Shown here: piece by piece, positions 58,756-64,000 of the stretch
How positions within the stretch are numbered: position 1 is the stretch's first letter
Layout of the letters: every line of letters begins with the position of its first letter
Source of the DNA: Sinonovacula constricta
Lineage: Eukaryota; Mollusca; Bivalvia; Cardiida; Solecurtidae
NCBI GenBank assembly: GCA_007844125.1
Contig: CM017571.1
Coordinates: 26,378,940-26,442,939 of the forward strand
Reading direction: 5' to 3'
DNA: 64,000 bases
Program-made: the position numbers and the translations under genes
Notes under the pieces: generated by a model
What the model was told of the DNA's origin: nothing
Seen by the model: the letters and a program-made list of their open reading frames with translations, nothing else
Databases searched by the model: none

Positions 58756-59670
58756 ATGAATATATATGCAAATATAAAAAAATTGATATATCCAAAACGA
58801 AGTAATGTACTCAACCAATTGCATGAACAAGTAACCTGCATAACCCTTAATTGCCGTTCTGTGGTAAACAAAGACACTACTGTCGGTCAGTACTTACGGG
58901 AGGAAAAAGTTGATTTTGCATTACTAACTGAAACCAGGTTTTCTGATGATAAACAACACCAGTTTGAAACATCAGACCTTTACCAGTTTGGCTACAAATT
59001 AACCGTGGCAAACAGACAAAAAAGACTAGGAGATGGTATCGCGATACTATTAACGTTAGAAAAGTTGAAAGTGGAACAACACAATGTTTTGAATTTAGTA
59101 TTTGGAAATTGGTTCTTAAAAAACATTACTCTACATGTCATTTGTGTCTACAGACCTCCTTCTTCATCAACAGCCAGTCAGTTTGTGATTGACTTTTTCA
59201 ACTTTATGGAAAAAACTTTACCAAATCTTTCAAATTTATTGGTAATGGGCGATTTCAATCTGCATATACATGACGACAATAGAGCTATCAGTGATTTTAG
59301 AAACTTATTATATGCTATGGGCCTAGAACAGCACGTCAACCTCAGTACCCACACCGGTGGACAGAGTCTAGATCTTGTAATTACGGAGAATGTTAATGGT
59401 GTTAAAGTGCATTTGTGTAAACCTGGGCCCTACATTTCGGACCACTGTGTTGTGAAAACTATTCTCAACATTAAGAAAGAAAGTGTCATAAGCAAAACAA
59501 TTACCTTTCAGAACTTTAAAGATATTGACCAGCTGCAATTCTCAAACGACTTAAAAAGTATATCAATAGAAAACAATGTTAATATTAATGACTACGTCAA
59601 CCAGTTTGAATATGGAATCCAAAGGGTGTTAGACCACCATGCGCCGCTTAAGGAAAAAACTAAAATTTGA
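58756..59670 (+). pseudogene. LINE endonuclease domain (APE type)
   Basis: The open frame of 304 codons contains ITLNCRSVVNK, FALLTETRF (catalytic Glu), VYRPPSS, VMGDFNLH (Asp/Asn, ~165) and SDHCVV (catalytic His, ~229). It also has a THTGGQSLDLVIT segment. All active-site residues expected of the exonuclease-endonuclease-phosphatase fold are present. The frame ends at 59,670 just before a PPKPWFSE segment that would continue the polyprotein, so the stop is a mutation. Confidence 0.85.
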
Positions 59671-60752
59671 AGACCTCCAAAACCATGGTTTAGTGAGTCA
59701 GTTTTACTTTTGAAACATCAAACACGAAAGGAAAGTCTGTGGTGAAAATACAGAACAAAGGACCATTTCGAAGCATTGGAAGCATCCCGAAATAAATATT
59801 CATATGCAATAAATCAAGAAAAAAAGGCTGTTATCACTAACAAAGTGTTATCTGCTAAAGGAGATTAAAAAAAACTATACAATTTAGTTAGTAAACTAAC
59901 TGGAACCAAAACTGAAAATCCATTGCCACAAGGCGAAATGAATGGCATTCTAGCAGAAAACTTCGCTGACTTTTTCATGGAGAAAATTGATAAAATTCGC
60001 GATTTTTTTAAAGAGCTTTCCAAACTTTAAACCAGAAATGAAAAACGTACAAAGTTTCGATAGCTTTGAAGAACTAAGTGAAAATGAGGTAAAGAAACTT
60101 ATTTGTGAACTGATTACAAAATCCTCAGAATTAGACATTTTACCAACACATATATTAAAAGCATTTCTGGAAGATCTTCTACCTATTATCACAAAACTGG
60201 TAGACCTTTCTTTTCGGCAAGGCATTTTTCCCAAGAAATATAAAAAAATTGTTAGAATTGTTAGACCACTTTTGAAGAAAGTAGGGCTAGAACTTAAACT
60301 TGTTAACTACAGACCAGTGAGTAACCTTTCTTTTCTCTCAAAAGTTACCGAAAAAGCTGTACTCTCAAAGTTAAACGTACATGCTTCTACACATAACTTG
60401 CTACAGAAGAACCAGTCTGCCTATAGGCAATTTCACTCGTGTGAATCAGCGCTTGTCTGACTAGTCAATGATATTTTAGGTGGAATGGAGAAACGGCCCC
60501 TGGCTCTACCTTGCTTATGCTGGAACGTTGGTTGACGTCATTCCACAGACTATTTCATTGTACAGATTTGCAGATGACAATATGCGTTTCCGACCATTAC
60601 CAGAGACTGAATCAAGTGCAATTGAAGAACTTGAGCGGTGTGCAATTCATATAAATGACTGGATGAACAAAAGCAAACTCAAAATGAACGCATCAAAAAC
60701 TGAATTTATTATTTTCGGCAGCAAAACTCACACTACAACCTCCTTGATATAG
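59671..60752 (+). pseudogene. LINE reverse transcriptase domain, internally deleted
   Basis: After PPKPWFSE and a frame with AENFADFFMEKIDKI, the finger region reads DILPTHILKAFLEDLLPIIT, LVNYRPVSNLSFLSKVTEKA and NQSAYRQFHSCESAL. The segment that should carry the first palm aspartate is missing: NDILGGMEKR is fused near 60,490 to PWLYLAYAGTLVDVI. The second palm motif survives as RFADDNM, followed by LKMNASKTEFIIFG. Stops and frame changes occur at several points. Confidence 0.82.
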
Positions 60753-61685
60753 CTGGCAACATCATCAAGCGTGAATCTCAAGTGCGTTACTTAGGTGCCT
60801 TCCTTGATGAAACTTCAAGGATCTTTTAAGGAGCACGTAAGACGGAAATGTCGCTCTGCAATGATAAACTATCTGAGAATTAAGAGTGTGCGAAAGTACC
60901 TTACGAAGGCTGTTACAGAAATTCTCCTTCTATCGTTAGTAATTTCACATCTTGACTACTGTAACGTTATTCTTTATGGTATAGCCGATTCTGAACTACG
61001 CAAAATGCAACGCATTCAAAACATGTGTGCAAAACTAGTTCTCAGACGCAGCAAATTTGACAGTTCATCACAAGCTCTGTATGACCTACATTGGCTCCCT
61101 ATCAAAGCTAGGATAAATTTTAAAATATTATGTTTCAGGGTTCGACATTAAGGACCGACCGAACGACATTCACTAGCAGATCGGTGGTTCGGTCTTGCTA
61201 AGTCCTAGGCTAGCTGGACCGACTGGTTGTGTTCTAAATCGGACAAACTTCGCCGAAAATCTACATATGAATGAATCAAGTAAAAAATATTTATAATGGT
61301 TAAACTCGGTTGCTTTTGACGCTTGTCGATACAGTTTCTTGAGAAACCCGTGTGCTATATTTAGCAGTATATATACATTGTAACAACCTTGACATGCGTT
61401 CACTCATTGGCTGGTGTTTTCAGAACGAGGCTTTGTCCCCTACGCACTTGTCAAATATCCAATGTCGTAATACTAATTGTTAAGTGGATACAAATTAATG
61501 CTTATTTCTTCATCTATCTTCTTATTTTCTAATGTTTATGGAACTGTCCTATTATTATCTATACTATTTGAATAAAAAGGCGAGGGATACAAAAGCACGA
61601 ATACTATCTGTAATCATCTCAAGTATTACGACAACAGACTATAATACGGTTTGTTTATAATGCACTATGCGCAGACGACACAAAA

Positions 61686-62093
61686 ATGTCGAGCAATGTA
61701 CTTAAGTTTGATTTTTCGTCCGACAAGAAAAAGACAAAAAAAGACGGACGACGGTATGAAACGAAAGAGCAAGGATGCTTCAATAAAACTGTGTGACAAA
61801 ACAAAGCGGATAAGATCGTTTTGTCCAAAATGAACAGATGAGTTTAGATCTAGTTGGCTAGATTTTGAAGAAAAAGAGCAATCTTATGTTTTGTAAGACA
61901 TGCAGATTTGTTGTCGGTACGGACGATTTCAGAATCGATAATATAAAGGGGCATTCTGAATCTAAATCCCATATATCTCACCAATGTAAATATGATCTTA
62001 AGTACAGCTCACCGTTCACTACTTTTGTTGCATCCTATACTGGGGAAATAAAGCAGATTGACAATCATGTGAGCCTAGCCTGTTCAGTTGTGT
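61686..62093 (+). pseudogene. hAT transposase N-terminal zinc-finger remnant
   Basis: Pieces in two or three frames give MSSNVLKFDFSSDKKKTKK, then SFCPK (next codon TGA where relatives have Trp), TDEFRSSWLDF, MFCKTCRF, GTDDFRIDNIKGH and SKSH. Cys-x2-Cys and His-x5-His spaced by about twenty residues match the zinc finger found at the start of many animal hAT transposases and their domesticated relatives. The dimerisation and catalytic parts are absent. Confidence 0.68.
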
Positions 62094-62328
62094 GAAAACG
62101 TCTAGTCATATAGGTATGGTCATACTTACCTTTCTAATCATATAATTACCAATGTATGATACCTATATTAGACTAGAAAATTAAGTATAATCATACCTAA
62201 GTTGCATTAATAGAATGCTAAGTTTCATACTAATTATCTAGTTATAACTGTGGCATACTTAGTTATATTGGTATGTTACTGGAATAGGTAAATAAGAAAA
62301 GGTCCTATCAAAACTCTCACAAATATTT

Positions 62329-62450
62329 AAATTTTATCTACCAGTAGACAAAGGCAAACAAGGTAAATGCAAATGTGACAAAAACACATCAAATTTTATC
62401 TACCAGTAGACAAAGGCAAACAAGGTAAATGCAAATGTGACAAAAACACA
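62329..62450. repeat. 62-bp direct tandem duplication inside the hAT element
   Basis: AAATTTTATCTACCAGTAGA through GACAAAAACACA occurs twice without differences, at 62,329 and 62,391. Identity of the copies implies a recent slippage or array error. Confidence 0.95.
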
Positions 62451-63196
62451 GAGACGAGACATAACACACATAAAGAAAAAAACATCAGTTACCAAGACAA
62501 TGCTTGAACTCGTATAACAATTTTATTTAAGTATCGTATTTGTATAATGCATTTTACATTTTGGTCTAGTCCAGTTTAGGCCAGGTCTAGTAAGTTTTCT
62601 AAGTTACTGGACCACTGGTCCAGCTCTCAAAAAAAGTTAACGTCGAACCCTGTGTTTCATGTACAACTGTCACCTTGGTAATGCTCCCGTCTACCTAACT
62701 GACCTATTGACAAAGCATGTTTCAAGTAGACCTGGTTTAAGATCTGCAAATTGTGGGACATTATATAACATTCCGTTTAATAAAAGAAAGACTTTCAGTG
62801 ACAGAAGTTTTTGTACCTTCGGCCCAGTGCTATGGAACAGTCTGCCATTAGATGTGCTACAATCAGAATCTTTAGATGTTTTTAAGAAGGGATTAAAGAC
62901 ATTTTACTTCCGTAATTTTAATTCACTGTTTTAAAATGGGGAAGTATGCGTACTTTTAAAAATCAAAGAACCTTTACTGCTGTGCATATACTTGTATGTA
63001 TGTTTATCTTGCAATGTTTTAACATCTTAGATTCTGTGAGTTTTACTTGCTAAAAAGCTAAATTTTCTGTTTTAAATTTTATTGTATTAATTGCATGTCT
63101 CGTTTGATTTTTATTAGTTATTGTACAACGCCATTGAATATGATATTGTATAAAAATAGGCGTTTAATCAGATAAAACAGTTTCAGTTTCAGTGAG

Positions 63197-63529
63197 TCAT
63201 GTAAAGACTGATTTACCATTAAAAAAAATCATATTTGTAAGACATCCTAAAACAATGACTGTTTACATTTAGCACTTAACGTAAACATCTTTTTAAGTAA
63301 GCAATCAATACAGTGATATCTTTTAATCTTTCGATCAATTAAAGAAAACAAACCTACCGTTATTATCATCAATAGTTGACACTTCCTTCACATGTTCCTG
63401 TAATACCCTAGATCTACAACGGCATGTTTGTAGCATGCAGCTGGTTTCCCGTCCAATTGTAACTTGATTCCAATTAACACCTTCTCAACAGGGTATAAGC
63501 AGTGATCAGCTGACCGCGTGACATTTCTG
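63197..63529. other. No gene recognised
   Basis: AT-rich sequence after the LINE tail. Nothing is identified. Confidence 0.5.
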
Positions 63530-63740
63530 GCATACGCGACAGGCTGTTCTCAAAATAGCTGCACGGGTGTTGCTTCGCAGAGGTTAAACTAGCCGCAGGG
63601 GATAGATTTACACGGCTGCTTACCGCTTCGCGGAGGAGTTGCTGCTTAGAGGTTAAAATGTGCTGAAAACTACTGGGGTGAAACTGCTGCTGCTTAGAGG
63701 TAGCCGCTGCTTAGAGGTGCTGCTTCGAGAGGTTTTACTG
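63530..63740 (-). mobile_element. Terminal portion of a pogo/Tigger-like element
   Basis: Read on the minus strand from 63,740 it begins CAGTAAAACCTCTCGAAGCA, preceded by TA. Repeats of CCTCTAAGCAGC follow at several spacings. CAGTAAAACCTCT-type ends with a TA target are characteristic of pogo-related transposons. Only one end is seen and no transposase is present. Confidence 0.55.
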
Positions 63741-63869
63741 TATATACAATTCTTCCAAGGTTCAAAATAAATAAAATCATGTATTAAAACATTTTAATAC
63801 ATTTTTTAGAAACACTGCGGGATATATTTGGGTGTATTTGGGTATATTTGGGCGATTCGTTCTGCAGTA

Positions 63870-64000
63870 AAAATAGCTATCTCTGAAGCATGGCTCAGAT
63901 AGAAAATACCTGTTTGCAATGACGTGTGGGGAACTATGCTTCACTGTTCACATAGATGAACAGTATTTTGCAGGTAACAATGACTTCATTTGTGTTTTAA
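63870..64000 (-). mobile_element. TTAA-family element, inverted, cut by window end
   Basis: AGCTATCTCTGAAGCATGGC to AACAATGACTTCATTTGTG is the reverse complement of 50,480-50,620. The terminal inverted repeat lies beyond the window. Just upstream (63,826-63,852), TATTTGGGTGTATTTGGG repeats mirror ACCCAAATACACCC at 53,311-53,341. Confidence 0.7.

Larger units (their letters stand above)
61136..62652 (+). mobile_element. hAT-type element inserted in the LINE (1,517 bp)
   Basis: Ends are CAGGGTTCGACATTAA and, reversed, CAGGGTTCGACGTTAA. TGTTT is present on both sides of the insertion, a 5-bp direct repeat consistent with a target duplication. The sub-terminal left part has GGACCGACCGAAC repeats and the right part has GGACCACTGGTCC. 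The transposase is reduced to its N-terminal zinc finger. A 62-bp internal tandem duplication lies at 62,329-62,450. Confidence 0.8.
60753..62934 (+). pseudogene. LINE C-terminal region split by hAT insertion
   Basis: Up to 61,135 the frame reads VRYLGAFLDE, SHLDYCNVILYGI, LRKMQRIQNMCAKLV and LHWLPIKARINFKILCF. It resumes at 62,653 with CFMYNCHLGNAPVYLTDLL and ends GPVLWNSLPLDVL...FKKGLKTFYF at 62,934. This is the typical tail of CR1/L2-like polyproteins. The intervening 1.5 kb is foreign. Confidence 0.85.
58756..63196 (+). mobile_element. CR1-like non-LTR retrotransposon (LINE), degraded and interrupted
   Basis: Apurinic-type endonuclease, reverse transcriptase and the CR1-type C-terminal region occur in order on the plus strand. 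ORF1 is missing. A stretch of roughly 100 codons of the palm is deleted near 60,490. A 1.5-kb hAT-like element is inserted at 61,136. The 3' end after the stop at 62,934 is about 260 bp of AT-rich sequence closing with a GTTTCAGTTTCAGT microsatellite tail, as CR1-like LINEs often do. Confidence 0.85.

Overview
This looks like a piece of an animal nuclear genome with no intact conventional gene that I can demonstrate. It is AT-rich and packed with degraded transposons: a DIRS-type tyrosine-recombinase retroelement, a Tc1 element, a CR1-like LINE, hAT-like elements, tRNA-derived SINEs, TTAA-flanked non-autonomous elements, minisatellites and microsatellites. The mix resembles bivalve or other mollusc genomes. 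That attribution is inference from repeat style; no host gene fixes the species.

Layout. 0.56-2.4 kb is a block whose paralogue lies at 39.1-41.6 kb. 2.4-5.1 kb is paralogous to 52.2-53.3 kb and carries an inserted array of about 145-bp repeats. 6.2-7.0 kb holds a 39-bp-periodic CCAAT array and a broken SGNH-hydrolase ORF. 6,991-15,450 is an 8.46-kb unit (truncated DIRS-like element, a TTAA element and about 4 kb of AT-rich DNA). It is repeated head to tail at 15,451-23,315, and a third gag fragment follows at 23,316-23,540. The AT-rich half of the unit has an older dispersed paralogue at 33.4-39.1 kb.

24-28.5 kb contains a tRNA-SINE, a minus-strand pseudogene of a PML-type DEDDh exonuclease, a CA microsatellite and two possible short exons. 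29.2-31.06 kb is a full-length, intronless GMC-oxidoreductase pseudogene with four in-frame stops and two frameshifts. 31.4-43.4 kb is mostly paralogous block and SINE fragments. 43.3-47.6 kb holds a candidate minus-strand three-exon transcript with good splice signals and a short spliced ORF, with a 120-bp tandem array in its second intron.

48.3-50 kb has a 24/48-bp satellite and a 20-bp minisatellite arranged as a large inverted repeat. 50-56 kb is a mosaic of TTAA elements, a 1.66-kb hAT-like element with a nested MITE, and a SINE sitting inside a TA microsatellite. 56.6-57.1 kb has two fold-backs. 57,157-58,730 is a Tc1 element with perfect 24-bp termini and one premature stop. It directly precedes a CR1-like LINE (58.76-63.2 kb) that is itself interrupted by a degraded hAT element.

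The most distinctive unexplained structures are: a recurrent palindromic module built on TGTAGATCCTGATCAG and its inverted partner; the three-unit tandem duplication with a scrambled dispersed paralogue; the inverted minisatellite; and the possible spliced minus-strand transcript. All coordinates for degraded features are approximate to tens of bases, and no homology search was possible.
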